A stretch of DNA of 64,000 bases from Muriicola sp. Z0-33 (GTDB lineage Bacteria; Bacteroidota; Bacteroidia; Flavobacteriales; Flavobacteriaceae), in assembly GCF_026126425.1 (NCBI RefSeq), contig NZ_JAFMPW010000002.1, forward strand, positions 62,001 to 126,000. Reading direction: 5' to 3'. The notes beneath the pieces are model-generated. The model searched no databases and was not told where the DNA came from. It saw nothing but the letters and a program-made list of their open reading frames with translations. This document shows, piece after piece, positions 35,217-45,616 of this stretch; the first letter of the stretch is position 1, and every line of letters begins with the position of its first letter. The translations under genes and the position numbers were made by a program.

Positions 35217-37844
35217 TTATTGTTTCAAAACTTTAAATACCTTATTGTTTAGTGAAGGCAGTTTTATAAAATAGATACCATTAGGATATTGCAGTAAGGG
35301 CATTTCCAGGGTATTGTTATTGACTTCTACTTTCCCCTTATTAATTAACCTGCCAGTAGCATCGTAAACAAGAGCAGGGACAGGGCCATTTTCAACTTCA
35401 TTCAGAAGAATTTTGATAACCGAGGTGGTTGGATTGGGATAGGCCATCAATTTTTCACCAAATGGGATGGTGATCTCGAAGGTGCCTTCACAGGCCAGCT
35501 TGCTTTTTACTACCACTTCATCTCCTTCGGACACGTTCAGGCTAATCTCCTTATTACGAAATACTCCGATTATTTTTTTGTTTACTTCCACTGTAAATGG
35601 CGAGGTGCCGCTATCCACATTTAAGTTCAAAGTACGCTTGGTACTCTGGCCATAATCATACATTTTTGAACTAACGTCCATTGGGGTTAATTCGTCAATG
35701 GTGACCCAATAACAGCTCTGAGAGTCAGGATCAGAAGCTTCATAAATACATACCTCATAACTACCGGGACTCAGGTTGTCTATCGATAGTGTTTCCATAA
35801 AAGTATATTCCGCGCCTTCCACAACCGCCACATAGTTTCCGTTTACAAGCGCTTTAATTTCAACACCTCCATTATCTGTGTCAACACAACTTTCACTAAT
35901 TGTTGTAAGTAAAAAATGGTTGGGGGCTATGCCTTCAAAATAATTATTGGCCAGGGCAAAGGCATCCTTTCCTATCTTATCCCCGATAAGTCTTCCCGGG
36001 ATATCATCTATAGGAGGGTGAATACCGCCCCATATCCTGGAAAGGCTGGTCTGGTCAGAAGCATCCTGGTAGGTGGCCCATTGCAAAGTCATGTTCTGTG
36101 TTGGTCCGTTTTCAAACACCAGGAAATCATTCTCAATGATATCAAAAGTCCCCATTCCACCAGGGAAAAATTCGCTCCCCGTTAGCAGTGTCATTACTTC
36201 GGCTGCAGCCCTTGAAAATGTGGAATGCCCTGATACGTAACCCGCAAAAGGTGGAGTTACGAAAGTAGGCCGCTGATATGGCCACCAGTGGGTTCCTAAT
36301 ATCCAGTCGACACCAGCAACATCAGTTTCAGGATCTGGAATAAAGTCGGGCCCTTGCCATGCAAATACTTTTATCTTTCCAATATTTTCACCACCGGCAC
36401 CTTCAAGAGGATCTCCCGGATTAACCAGCTCTATCAGCCCTGGTATAAGCGGTAATCCATGAGGATCATAACCGGGCAAAGTAGCATCGGTACTCTGACC
36501 TTTAGTAGCCATATACCTGATGGCAGAAATTGGCCGGATATAGTCATAATAGCCTTTTATGCCCCATGCATTAACGGCCGAATCGTGCATGGCTCCGGCA
36601 AGTGCCAGATAACATTTTACATCCCATTCCAAATTAGACAAGGTGTCACCCATTCCGCCTATCTTTTTAACAGTCAGCGGATGGTCATTGACATAATTCA
36701 GAATAGTAAACCAATGTCCGGGAGGGGTTTCAGAGTCAGGACCATCGGCCCAGAATTCTGCTAATACCCTGGCATAGTCCGCCCTTTTTACCATCTGGGG
36801 TGCATAGGGTTGTCCTGTAACCGGGTTCATAGCGTGTCCTATGCCGATATCCCCTCCATTGGTAAAATCATAAAACGTCTTATACTCTTCAAAACTTGTT
36901 GGGAAATCTATCAGCGCAGTGTTCCCGATACTGGCCGGTGAGATGTCTATCAATGTAGTGTCATCTGGGTCTAAATGGGCAGACCAGGCAAGAACAAGAG
37001 CAAAATTCCATTTATAAGGGTCATCTATCCCGTCTTCATCAGAATTCTGAATAGGGTAGGGTGCACCCGGATCATTGTAGACATAGCTATCAAAGCCATT
37101 GTTTAATTTCTGTAAATCTTCACCTTTAAGCGCAAAGGGAATAACCTGCCCCCAATCCGGACTTAGGAAGGTGGGGCTTTCGGTTATGACATTGCCACTC
37201 TGATCCACAAAGAGCGTAAAATCTAAGGGTTGCCACCTATTGGGATCGTTTAGGAGGTTATCATCATAATTAGAAAGCAGCAGGCCTTCATTAACAGGAG
37301 TATATTGTGGCGAGGCGTAATCCTCTGATTCATTGGCGCCATCTGTTTGTCCGAATGCTATCAGCTGTTCGGCAAGATAATTACCCAGGGCAGCATAGGA
37401 ACCATCGCTGTAATCTGTGGCAGTGAAATTTATATCATAGCCAAAAGACTCAAAAAGATTCCGGAAGGCAGGGAGGGACTCCAGAGCCCCGGGAGAATTT
37501 AAAAAACGATGATTTAATAGTCGAAATAGGGCATAGCTCATCATTTCATGCATAGCATCATCAATATTGGCAGGGTCCTGTATTTCGTTTAGGGCACAGT
37601 AATAATTCCCAAAACGCTTTCCTAGAAAAACGGTCTCCGCTTTATCGTCAAAAATTGCCCATGAATCGTACATGACAATGGAAGCATGAAACAGGTTCCT
37701 GGCATGTACTGTTGGTCGTGCAAAGTCGTTTCGTATGGCTTCCAGTAACGTTTCATTCCACTGCCTGGCCACAGATATTTGTGATATCGCGGCAGTATGA
37801 ATAAAGAATAAAACTAGTATTGCTCGGTAGTAATATTTTGGCAT
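35217..37844 (-). CDS. Vanadium haloperoxidase-like protein with T9SS type A sorting domain
   Basis: An 875-residue exported protein. The catalytic core carries all three motifs of the vanadium haloperoxidase / PAP2 superfamily: K-x6-R-P (KGYYDYIRP), SGHS with His540 (YVSGHSTFSR), and S-R-x5-H-x3-D with Arg603, His609 and Asp613. The protein begins with a signal peptide (FFIHTAAISQI) and ends in a T9SS type A domain (MAYPNPTTSVIKILL to KVFKVLKQ), so it should reach the cell surface or medium. The ~170 residues between the core and the C-terminal domain are beta-rich. Activity could be halide oxidation or phosphatase; the metal and halide preference cannot be read from the sequence. Confidence 0.88.
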   Translation of the reverse strand: MPKYYYRAILVLFFIHTAAISQISVARQWNETLLEAIRNDFARPTVHARNLFHASIVMYDSWAIFDDKAETVFLGKRFGNYYCALNEIQDPANIDDAMHEMMSYALFRLLNHRFLNSPGALESLPAFRNLFESFGYDINFTATDYSDGSYAALGNYLAEQLIAFGQTDGANESEDYASPQYTPVNEGLLLSNYDDNLLNDPNRWQPLDFTLFVDQSGNVITESPTFLSPDWGQVIPFALKGEDLQKLNNGFDSYVYNDPGAPYPIQNSDEDGIDDPYKWNFALVLAWSAHLDPDDTTLIDISPASIGNTALIDFPTSFEEYKTFYDFTNGGDIGIGHAMNPVTGQPYAPQMVKRADYARVLAEFWADGPDSETPPGHWFTILNYVNDHPLTVKKIGGMGDTLSNLEWDVKCYLALAGAMHDSAVNAWGIKGYYDYIRPISAIRYMATKGQSTDATLPGYDPHGLPLIPGLIELVNPGDPLEGAGGENIGKIKVFAWQGPDFIPDPETDVAGVDWILGTHWWPYQRPTFVTPPFAGYVSGHSTFSRAAAEVMTLLTGSEFFPGGMGTFDIIENDFLVFENGPTQNMTLQWATYQDASDQTSLSRIWGGIHPPIDDIPGRLIGDKIGKDAFALANNYFEGIAPNHFLLTTISESCVDTDNGGVEIKALVNGNYVAVVEGAEYTFMETLSIDNLSPGSYEVCIYEASDPDSQSCYWVTIDELTPMDVSSKMYDYGQSTKRTLNLNVDSGTSPFTVEVNKKIIGVFRNKEISLNVSEGDEVVVKSKLACEGTFEITIPFGEKLMAYPNPTTSVIKILLNEVENGPVPALVYDATGRLINKGKVEVNNNTLEMPLLQYPNGIYFIKLPSLNNKVFKVLKQ

Positions 37845-38028
37845 TGAAATAGTGGGATTTGGTCGGTGCTATTACTTTGGTTAAAAGTTATAGGCCCTTA
37901 AAAATAATAATTCGGATGGAATTCTGGTCAGCTGAAAGCATAATGTTGTTCAGAATACAATCAAAAATGTCGAAAACATCCTAAACAGATAAGGTATAGG
38001 TAGAATACAATTCGTTTCTCCTCTGGAA

Positions 38029-40221
38029 CTAAGCCAGAATACTCTCGTGCCCGGAATCTCTCACAAACAAGCAACTGCTTTTTGTCTTTTTGGACATCTC
38101 TTTCACAAATTCAAATTTAAGATCTTCATCCATTCCAAAAATGTTCAGATCTGCAGCAGGAGCGTTTAGTATAACATCTTTGAATGCGCCTACATGTACT
38201 TCGGTCAGGGTTTGTGGCAGCCTTGCCAAATTAATTAGCAAGTTGAGAAATGCCTTGGCATTTTCTTCCTCGTTGGGATCAGCCACCACTGTTATTAGTC
38301 GTATACGTGCCCCCCAGTTCATCTTTAGTTTGTATGCCACTAGTATGGACAGGTCCAGGTTGCCAATATCCCAACCCAGATCCCATTTGGTTCTTCGGTC
38401 GCTCACCCAAACATTAATGGTATTGCGTTGTCCCAGCAAGGCGGTTGGATGCGACAGATATAGAAGAATACCAATTTCCAGACGGATAGATTCTTTCATC
38501 ACAGGTCTTAACTCATTTTCGTAATCGTCATGATTTTGAAGGTTTAAAAAGACGATATTCGGCCTGAAAAAAGCCCCTTGTAGTGCCTGGTTTCCGTAAT
38601 TGATCCCTTTGGCAAACTCGGATGTATGAATTACGGAGGCAGTAGAAAACACCTCTTTTTGCCTGAACGATTCAGAAATGGCTTCCAATTCCTCTGCCAG
38701 TGTACTTGTTTCGGATGAGGGTTCAATCCCCAATAATTTTATCGACCCCTTTGGCCTGGCAATGTTCCGTAAAAATTCAAAAGTACCTTTCAGGCCATCT
38801 ACATCCCTTACTGGCACCATTAAATTAGCCTTCCAGGCCCTTTGCTGCATATTTTTCATGGCCCAGGTATGCTTGGCAGCCCATTCTGCAAAGGAGACAA
38901 ATATTCCTGAACGTACATCCTCAAAAGGGGTTTCCAGGTTCTGACGCGACAAGTACCAGTAGACCATCAGGACAATCATCAGGGATATAAGACTAACGGT
39001 CGGATTGATAATAAACATTGCGAAAATCGAAGAAATTAGCCCGAACCATGGGACCCATTTATTGATCTTAAATACGGGCCGGTAACTGATCAACCCCAGT
39101 TTCTGTTCTATGATTACCACAATATTGATCATGGCGTAGGTGATCAGGAAGAAAAGGGTCACCAGGGGAGCTACCGCATTTAAATTTCGTAGCAGTAGGG
39201 TTAAGAAAATGAGGATACCTGTGATCATCATCGCATTGCGTGGTTGCCCATTGCTGCTCTGACCAGCCAGGAATTTGGAAAAGGGAAGTACTTTATGTTC
39301 TCCCATGGCAAATAGTATTCTGGAAGACCCCACTATTGAAGCCAGGGCAGATGAAAAGGTAGCCCCCAGGATACCAGCAATGATTAGTGGTCCAAAGTAG
39401 GCCTTATCTACCATGACGTAATAATTATTCAACAATTCATCTTCCGTGGCGCTTCTGGAGATCCATAAGGCTAACAACATATAGATTACAAAACTGACTC
39501 CAATAGCCCATAGTGTCCCATTAGGGATACTGCGTTTGGGGCTTTTGAGTTCTCCAGACATATTGGCTCCTGCCATAATACCCGTGGCGGCCGGAAAGAA
39601 GACTGCAAAAACAATCCAAAAACTGCTCCCTGAGAATTTATTTTCTATAGACCCTTTAAAAGATCCCCAGCTAAGGGCATCACTTGCGGGGATTTCCATA
39701 GACCCCGAATAGGCCGCAACTATAATAGAAATTAGCGACAGGAATATGATCCCCATAATTATGAATTGGGTTTTAATGGCCAGGTTAGCGCTGATATAGG
39801 CAATGGTAAAAAGCACTCCAAAGACGATGATATCAACTAAAAAAGCGTTGTGATCCGGAAAGATCCCCATCCAACCTTCCCTGAAACCAAAAATATACAT
39901 GGTGACCGCCAATCCCTGAGAAACATACCTGGGAATACCCAGACTACCTCCAACTTCGAGCCCCAAAGCCTGGGAGACAATAGCGTAGGCCCCGCCGGCT
40001 CCAATTCTTATGTTAGTAGTAATGGCAGACATAGATAAGGCCGTACACAAGGTGATCAGAAAGGAAATTATAATAATCATCCAAGCGCCAAGAAGGCCAG
40101 CATTACCTACAACCCAGCCCAACCTCAGGTACATTATCACCCCAAGAATGGTGAGTAAGGTAGGTGTAAATACCCCACCAAAAGTTCCAAATTTCTTCAT
40201 GTTATTGGTTGGTTGTTCCAT
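38029..40221 (-). CDS. SLC12-type cation-chloride cotransporter / APC permease
   Basis: A 730-residue inner-membrane protein. It begins GTFGGVFTPTLLTILGVIMYLRLGWVVGNAG, a strong match to the start of the cation-chloride cotransporter family. About twelve transmembrane segments follow through residue ~430, with IRIGAGGAYAIVSQALGLEVG, MAGANMSGELKSPKRSIP and ASIVGSSRILFAMGEHKVLP as landmarks. The C-terminal ~300 residues are a soluble domain (VRDVDGLKGTFEFLRNIARPKG), as in eukaryotic and bacterial members. Probable ion-coupled transport of chloride with Na+ or K+, or of amino acids, remains unresolved. It is followed on the same strand by the haloperoxidase-like gene, with no clear operon. Confidence 0.88.
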   Translation of the reverse strand: MEQPTNNMKKFGTFGGVFTPTLLTILGVIMYLRLGWVVGNAGLLGAWMIIIISFLITLCTALSMSAITTNIRIGAGGAYAIVSQALGLEVGGSLGIPRYVSQGLAVTMYIFGFREGWMGIFPDHNAFLVDIIVFGVLFTIAYISANLAIKTQFIIMGIIFLSLISIIVAAYSGSMEIPASDALSWGSFKGSIENKFSGSSFWIVFAVFFPAATGIMAGANMSGELKSPKRSIPNGTLWAIGVSFVIYMLLALWISRSATEDELLNNYYVMVDKAYFGPLIIAGILGATFSSALASIVGSSRILFAMGEHKVLPFSKFLAGQSSNGQPRNAMMITGILIFLTLLLRNLNAVAPLVTLFFLITYAMINIVVIIEQKLGLISYRPVFKINKWVPWFGLISSIFAMFIINPTVSLISLMIVLMVYWYLSRQNLETPFEDVRSGIFVSFAEWAAKHTWAMKNMQQRAWKANLMVPVRDVDGLKGTFEFLRNIARPKGSIKLLGIEPSSETSTLAEELEAISESFRQKEVFSTASVIHTSEFAKGINYGNQALQGAFFRPNIVFLNLQNHDDYENELRPVMKESIRLEIGILLYLSHPTALLGQRNTINVWVSDRRTKWDLGWDIGNLDLSILVAYKLKMNWGARIRLITVVADPNEEENAKAFLNLLINLARLPQTLTEVHVGAFKDVILNAPAADLNIFGMDEDLKFEFVKEMSKKTKSSCLFVRDSGHESILA

Positions 40222-40458
40222 TAATGCAAAGCGGCTTGGTTTTGAGGCTTAATTTACTAATTAAATACAGACTTCAACATTTTTTTTATAAGCTTTGCTG
40301 GTACATTATTAAGACCTTAATAATAATTCCTGTTATGCTTCCCGGATTATAACATGGTAGCAGGCAACATTTTAGTATTATCCGGTTGGCCAGTATTGTA
40401 ATGTTGTAATTCTCTGTTTACTTTTACTACTATACTTTAAACAGTTTAAATTAGTAAT

Positions 40459-41400
40459 ATGAAGGCGATAATATTAGAAGAAGTCGGAGCAGCGGAAAAC
40501 CTGGTCATTAAAGATATAAAGCCACCAGAAGTAAAAGAAGATGAAGTACTGGTAAAGGTGAAAGCAATTGCTATTAATCCGGTAGATTATAAGGTGCGTG
40601 CTAATAAAGATATGCTAAGAAGGATTTATGGGGAACAAATGCCGGCTATTCTGGGCTGGGATATTGCCGGTATCGTGGAAACTACTGGGCAAAATGTTAC
40701 TCAGTTTACGGCAGGGGATAAGGTTTTTGGAATGGTGAATTTCCCGGGGGCAGGCAGCGCATATGCAGAATTTGTAGCAGCTCCGCAAGAACATCTGGCC
40801 AAAATACCAGAGGGCATTTCATTTGAAGCAGCAGCAGCTACTACTTTGGCCGCATTAACCGCATTACAGGTATTGGAGAGCAGGGTAGGTGAAGGAGACA
40901 AGGTACTTATACATGCCGGATCTGGTGGTGTAGGGCATTTTGCCATACAAATTGCTAAAGCTTTGGGAGCTTATGTCATAAGTACCAGTTCTGCAAAGAA
41001 TAAAGACTTTATAATGGCTTTAGGGGCCGATGAGCATATAGATTATAGAACGCAGGTATTTCATGATATCTTAGGCGATCTGGATTTTGTATTTGATATG
41101 TTTGGTGGGGATATCTTGTTTAACTCGGTCAAGGTGGTTAGAAATGGAGGAACAGTAATTTCAATAATGAGTCCTGTTATTTCTGATGAAACTATGGAGA
41201 AGGCAAAACAACGAAATGTGAATGTGTCAAATCTTATGGTGCAATCTAACGGCAATGATATGAACACACTTAAGAATATGCTGGTCAGCGGGGTACTAAA
41301 GCCCCATATATTCAAAACTTTTCCTTTCGACCAAATGGCGCTGGCACATAAACAACAGGAAACGGGCAGAACGGTGGGGAAAATTGTAGTTGCTTTATAG
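40459..41400 (+). CDS. NADP-dependent quinone reductase-like MDR oxidoreductase
   Basis: A 313-residue medium-chain reductase with no zinc motifs. It starts MKAIILEEVGAAENLVIKD and has AIAINPVDYKVRANKD, LGWDIAGIVETTGQNV, AAATTLAALTALQVL and the Rossmann motif HAGSGGVGHFAIQIAKALGAY. These match the quinone oxidoreductase / zeta-crystallin-like branch, which reduces quinones or activated alkenes with NADPH. It is monocistronic, next to an exported hypothetical gene. Confidence 0.9.
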   Translation: MKAIILEEVGAAENLVIKDIKPPEVKEDEVLVKVKAIAINPVDYKVRANKDMLRRIYGEQMPAILGWDIAGIVETTGQNVTQFTAGDKVFGMVNFPGAGSAYAEFVAAPQEHLAKIPEGISFEAAAATTLAALTALQVLESRVGEGDKVLIHAGSGGVGHFAIQIAKALGAYVISTSSAKNKDFIMALGADEHIDYRTQVFHDILGDLDFVFDMFGGDILFNSVKVVRNGGTVISIMSPVISDETMEKAKQRNVNVSNLMVQSNGNDMNTLKNMLVSGVLKPHIFKTFPFDQMALAHKQQETGRTVGKIVVAL

Positions 41401-41519
41401 ATCGGAGAGCCTAAAACTACCACTATTTACTTATATTTTGAAAGAAGAAGAATGGGTTTACGACATATAGGAATTGAAAGCCAGGATTAATTCTTATTAA
41501 CCGAATAAAAATTAAAAAA

Positions 41520-42326
41520 ATGAATACAAAACCAAAACAATTAATTACGAAAATTCAATTCCTTGTAACACTATTGTGTTTTACCTTGGTGGTGAATTCC
41601 CAGCAGGCAGACGATAAGTCCAGTGCGTTATTGGATGCCTTAACTGAGGTAAATGGGGGGTACCATAAAATCGCCTCAAAAAAGGATGTAGAATTCACTT
41701 ATATCTATGATAATATGGACGCAGGGAGAGATGTTTCTACCGAGCGCCATATTTTTAACGGGGAACATTCCTGGGGTGCTTATAAAGAACACGCACGAAA
41801 TGTACTTCCTAATCAAAAAGGCCTTGCAATCCAATCTCTGGTTCATGGCAAACCGGCTTTAACATTAGATGGGAAAGCCATTACAGATGAAAAGGCCATT
41901 GCGGGTACAGTATTCTTGCGGAAAGTAAACTTTTACTGGTTTACTATGATGTATAAATTAAAAGATCCCGGAACAAACTATACTTATTTAGGAACCGAAA
42001 AAATAGGGGATATTTCCTATGATAAAGTAAGTTTAATGTATGATGCCGATATCACTAAGAAAGAAAAGAACGACGAGTACATCTTGTATTTTAACCCAAA
42101 TACCCATTTGATAGATCTTTTCTTTTTTTCACTGCCAGATTGGGGTATTGACAAACCCATTTTAAAAATGACGCTGGAATACGAACAAGTTGATGGGATA
42201 TATCTGTCTACCGTGCGGAAATCCTACGGGCCAAATGAGCAAGGGGAATATCAAATGAATGGCATCTACACCTTTAAGGATATTAAATTTAACAATGGTT
42301 TTAAGGCCGAAGATTTTAAATTATAA
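41520..42326 (+). CDS. Exported protein of unknown function (LolA-like fold possible)
   Basis: A 268-residue exported protein with a signal peptide (FLVTLLCFTLVVNSQQ). The mature chain is beta-rich with paired strands (VEFTYIYDNMDAGRDVSTERHIF, VSLMYDADITKKEKNDEYILYF, KMTLEYEQVDGIYLSTVRKSY). This resembles the strand-rich sheet of LolA-like outer-membrane carrier domains, but I recognise no catalytic motif. Function unknown. The terminator at 42353-42377 follows 26 bases after the stop. Confidence 0.72.
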   Translation: MNTKPKQLITKIQFLVTLLCFTLVVNSQQADDKSSALLDALTEVNGGYHKIASKKDVEFTYIYDNMDAGRDVSTERHIFNGEHSWGAYKEHARNVLPNQKGLAIQSLVHGKPALTLDGKAITDEKAIAGTVFLRKVNFYWFTMMYKLKDPGTNYTYLGTEKIGDISYDKVSLMYDADITKKEKNDEYILYFNPNTHLIDLFFFSLPDWGIDKPILKMTLEYEQVDGIYLSTVRKSYGPNEQGEYQMNGIYTFKDIKFNNGFKAEDFKL

Positions 42327-42352
42327 TCATCACTAAATTTAAAAGAAGCTAA

Positions 42353-42377
42353 AAAGGTCCTGTTTGGGCCTTTTTTT
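42353..42377 (+). terminator. Intrinsic terminator
   Basis: AAAGGTCC (42353-42360) pairs with GGGCCTTT (42366-42373, one G-T pair) around a 5-base loop, followed by T's to 42377. It ends the exported hypothetical gene. Confidence 0.88.
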
Positions 42378-42491
42378 ATTAAAACATGGTAGTTTACCGT
42401 TGCTTTTAATAGCAGATTATTTGCCCTAAAATGCTTTTATCTTTATCTTATTAGTCTAAACAAACTTGTATAACCGCAAATATGTTTGACT

Positions 42492-44594
42492 ATGAAAGTA
42501 TTTGACGATAAGCATCTAAAGAATATTGTATTAGTAGGGGCCCACGGCAGTGGAAAGACCACCCTTGCCGAAACCATGGTGTTTGAGGCAGGACTGATTA
42601 ACAGACGGGGTACGGTAGAAAACAAAAATACGGTATCGGATTATCATGAAATTGAACACCTGAGGGGTACGTCGGTGTTTGCTACCCCCCTGCATACCGA
42701 ATGGCGTAACTACAAAATTAATATCATAGACACTCCCGGCCTTGATGATTTTATTGGCGAAGTACTTTCATCTATAAGAGTGGCCGATACAATAGTCACT
42801 GTACTCAACGGACGTCATGGAGTAGAGATCGGTACAGAAATAATATGGAATTATGTAGACCATTTTAACAAGCCAACGCTGTTTGTGGTGAACCAAATAG
42901 ACCATATGAATGCCAATTTTGATGACAGTTTCAGGGATATTAAAGCTCTGGTTGGAAACAACGCCGTTAAAATTCAGTATCCACTTAAGGTAGATGGGGC
43001 ACAATGCATCGTAGATGTTTTAAAAATGAAGCTCTATAAGTTTTCAAAAGAAGGAGGAAAACCCGAAAAGTTTCCCATTCCTGAGGACCAGAAAGCCCTG
43101 GCAGACCAGTTACACAATGAACTGGTAGAAAAAGCGGCTGAGAATGACGAAGAGCTCTTAGAATTATTTTTTGATAACGGTACCCTGACCGAAGACCAAA
43201 TGAGGCAGGGCATCAAAGCAGGAATGCTTAACCATGAGCTTTTTCCTGTCTTCTGTGTATCGGCCCTTAAAGACATGGGAAGTGGAAGATTAATGGGTTT
43301 TATTGATAATGTTGCCCCAGCTGCGGCAGACTTGAAACCCGAACAAAGTGTTGAAGAGAAAACAGTTGTGCGCGCTACAGAAGCACCAACCGTTCTCTTT
43401 GTATTTAAAACAGTGCATCTGACCAATTTGGGGCAGATAACCTTCTTCAAGGTAAAATCAGGGGAAGTCAAAGTAAACGACAAATTAGTTAATTCTAGAA
43501 CAGGTGAGGTAGAAATCCTGAACCAGTTGTTTATTATGGACGGTAAAAAAAGAGAGCCTGTTTCAAAACTTACCGTAGGGGATATTGGTGCAACCTTAAA
43601 ACTAAAATATACAGAAACCAATGATACGTTGTACGAGCAAAACCATCAATTAAAGATAAAACCGATAGCCTATCCTGAGCCCAGAACAAAAAAATCTGTC
43701 TTTGCCATAAATAAAAATGCCGAAGAAAAATTGAGTGATGCCTTGAAGAAAATTCACAGTCAGGACCCCACGGTAATTGTTTCCTATTCCAAAGAATTAA
43801 AACAACAGATACTGGGCTGCCAGGGAGAGTTGCATTTACAGACCATAGATTGGGCCCTTGAAAATATATACGGGGTGAAGGCCAGATTTGAAAAGCCCAG
43901 AATTGCTTATAGGGAAACCATTAAGCGCTCTTCATCGGCTAATTACAGGCATAAGAAGCAATCTGGGGGAGCAGGGCAGTTTGCTCAGGTGCATATGAAG
44001 ATAGAACCCTGGCACCCGGGAATGCCAGAGCCTCAGGGTTTCAATATCAGAGGTAAAGAAGAAATAGAGCTTCCATGGGGTGGAAAATTAATATTCTACA
44101 ATTGTATTGTGGGAGGGGTAATAGATCTAAGGTATTTGCCTTCGATTAGGAAAGGAATTCTTGAGGTAATGGAATCTGGCCCACTAACTGGTTCCTATAT
44201 CAGAGATGTCAGGGTTATGGTCTACGATGGTAAAATGCACTCGGTAGACTCTAATGATATTGCCTTTAAAATTGCTGGGGCTCATGCTTTTAAGGCGGCC
44301 TTTCTTAATGCCAAGCCCAAGCTGTTAGAGCCAATTCGGGAACTGACAGTAAAGGTTCCGGAGGAAATGGTAGGCAATGTTATGACAGACCTTCAATCCA
44401 GAAGATCTGTCATCCTGGGAATAGATAGCAGTGATCGCTTTCAGATATTAAAGTGTGCCACCCCGGAATCAGAATTGTATGGATATTCTACTAACCTGCG
44501 TTCTCTGACACAGGGTAAGGCCACCTTTAATTCTGTGTTCTCCTCCTTTGAGGCAGTGCCGGATAATATTCAAAGAAATTTGGTAAAAGACTAA
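42492..44594 (+). CDS. Elongation factor G paralogue (EF-G-like GTPase)
   Basis: A 700-residue translational GTPase with full EF-G domain layout. The G domain has P-loop GAHGSGKTT (residues 17-25), G3 DTPGLDD (Asp80) and G4 NQID (134-137) in place of the canonical NKxD. The switch region reads EIEHLRGTS instead of the canonical E-R-G-I-T. Domains II-V follow (ARFEKPRIAYRETI, QSGGAGQFAQVHMKIEP, VVGGVIDLRYLPSIRKGI). These deviations fit the EF-G-like group rather than canonical FusA. Its role on the ribosome is unclear. The ATG at 42492 was preferred to a TTG two codons earlier. It is followed after 28 bases by an AraC regulator. Confidence 0.9.
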   Translation: MKVFDDKHLKNIVLVGAHGSGKTTLAETMVFEAGLINRRGTVENKNTVSDYHEIEHLRGTSVFATPLHTEWRNYKINIIDTPGLDDFIGEVLSSIRVADTIVTVLNGRHGVEIGTEIIWNYVDHFNKPTLFVVNQIDHMNANFDDSFRDIKALVGNNAVKIQYPLKVDGAQCIVDVLKMKLYKFSKEGGKPEKFPIPEDQKALADQLHNELVEKAAENDEELLELFFDNGTLTEDQMRQGIKAGMLNHELFPVFCVSALKDMGSGRLMGFIDNVAPAAADLKPEQSVEEKTVVRATEAPTVLFVFKTVHLTNLGQITFFKVKSGEVKVNDKLVNSRTGEVEILNQLFIMDGKKREPVSKLTVGDIGATLKLKYTETNDTLYEQNHQLKIKPIAYPEPRTKKSVFAINKNAEEKLSDALKKIHSQDPTVIVSYSKELKQQILGCQGELHLQTIDWALENIYGVKARFEKPRIAYRETIKRSSSANYRHKKQSGGAGQFAQVHMKIEPWHPGMPEPQGFNIRGKEEIELPWGGKLIFYNCIVGGVIDLRYLPSIRKGILEVMESGPLTGSYIRDVRVMVYDGKMHSVDSNDIAFKIAGAHAFKAAFLNAKPKLLEPIRELTVKVPEEMVGNVMTDLQSRRSVILGIDSSDRFQILKCATPESELYGYSTNLRSLTQGKATFNSVFSSFEAVPDNIQRNLVKD

Positions 44595-44622
44595 ATAGAA
44601 AGGTATCAATAAGGGAGATAAG

Positions 44623-45483
44623 ATGGACTCAAGATCGGGAAATACAGAAAAAGTAGCCAGATTAGACGTCCAGCTACATCCCTCCCTAAAACAGGATGAT
44701 CTGCCCATACAGATTTTTATGTGGTTAGAGACCAGTAATTATCTGAACAGGCTCGAGGCCAACCAGTTCGACATCTTTACACAAAAATTTCATAAAAGCG
44801 TCTCCAAAACTTTTGATCATTTTAAAGGAAGAATAGTCCGGCAAGAAAATAACACCTATTTGGTTTTGTTTACATCGGTTACCAATGCAGTTCTATGTGC
44901 ATTAAAAATACAGGCAAATTATAAGTATATCACGCCAAAAGTGTTTCCTGGGGATAGAAAATTAAAAATAGGAATAAGTGCCGCCAAGGCTGAAAAGAAA
45001 AGTAATAAATCCATGCCTGAAGTTATAACCAGGGTCTCCCGGATGTGTGCCGTGGTTGAGGGAGAGCTCATTATAACTTCCGCAATAAAAAGGGCTTATG
45101 AACAGGAGAATAAAAATGCCCTTATAGATCAGGAACTCATACGGACTTTAAAGCAGTGGGAGGAGCGATTTTTAGACCAACTAATGGAATACATTGAAAA
45201 GAGCTGGAATACGCCCAATTTTAGTGTGAGTAAGATGAGTGCGGAAATGGGCTGGAGCAAATCACAATTGTATAGAAAACTCATAAAATTAACTGGGAAA
45301 TCCCCCAACACCTTCATCAGGGAGTATAGATTGCAAAGAGCCCTGGGGTTATTACACAAAGGATTTGGCAATGTTTCCAAAATTGCTTCCGAATCCGGAT
45401 TCAGAAGTCCGTCTTATTTTTCCAAATGCTTTTTGGATAAATTCGGGATTTTACCTTCAAAATATGCCAAACAGCATATTTAA
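44623..45483 (+). CDS. AraC-type regulator with degenerate cyclase-homology N-terminus
   Basis: A 286-residue transcription regulator. Residues ~25-140 resemble a class III nucleotide cyclase domain (TQKFHKSVSKTFDHFKGRIV, TSVTNAVLCALKIQ, RKLKIGISAA). However, the metal-binding Asp positions read MWLET and ENNTY, so it should not be catalytic. Residues ~180-285 are a double helix-turn-helix AraC domain (MSAEMGWSKSQLYRKLIKLTG, ASESGFRSPSYFSKCFLDKFG). It lies 28 bases after the EF-G-like gene, which suggests co-transcription. A sensory role for the first domain is inference. Confidence 0.82.
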   Translation: MDSRSGNTEKVARLDVQLHPSLKQDDLPIQIFMWLETSNYLNRLEANQFDIFTQKFHKSVSKTFDHFKGRIVRQENNTYLVLFTSVTNAVLCALKIQANYKYITPKVFPGDRKLKIGISAAKAEKKSNKSMPEVITRVSRMCAVVEGELIITSAIKRAYEQENKNALIDQELIRTLKQWEERFLDQLMEYIEKSWNTPNFSVSKMSAEMGWSKSQLYRKLIKLTGKSPNTFIREYRLQRALGLLHKGFGNVSKIASESGFRSPSYFSKCFLDKFGILPSKYAKQHI

Positions 45484-45616
45484 TAAATAGCATTCCTTCC
45501 ATACAATAAAAGCTGTTATAGCTATCAGGAAAATTCTATGAGGCTGTACTTTTAAAAAATGAGCATTGTTGCTTCTTGATGCAACATAATGCATTAGCGC
45601 TACTTGAAAAATCAGC

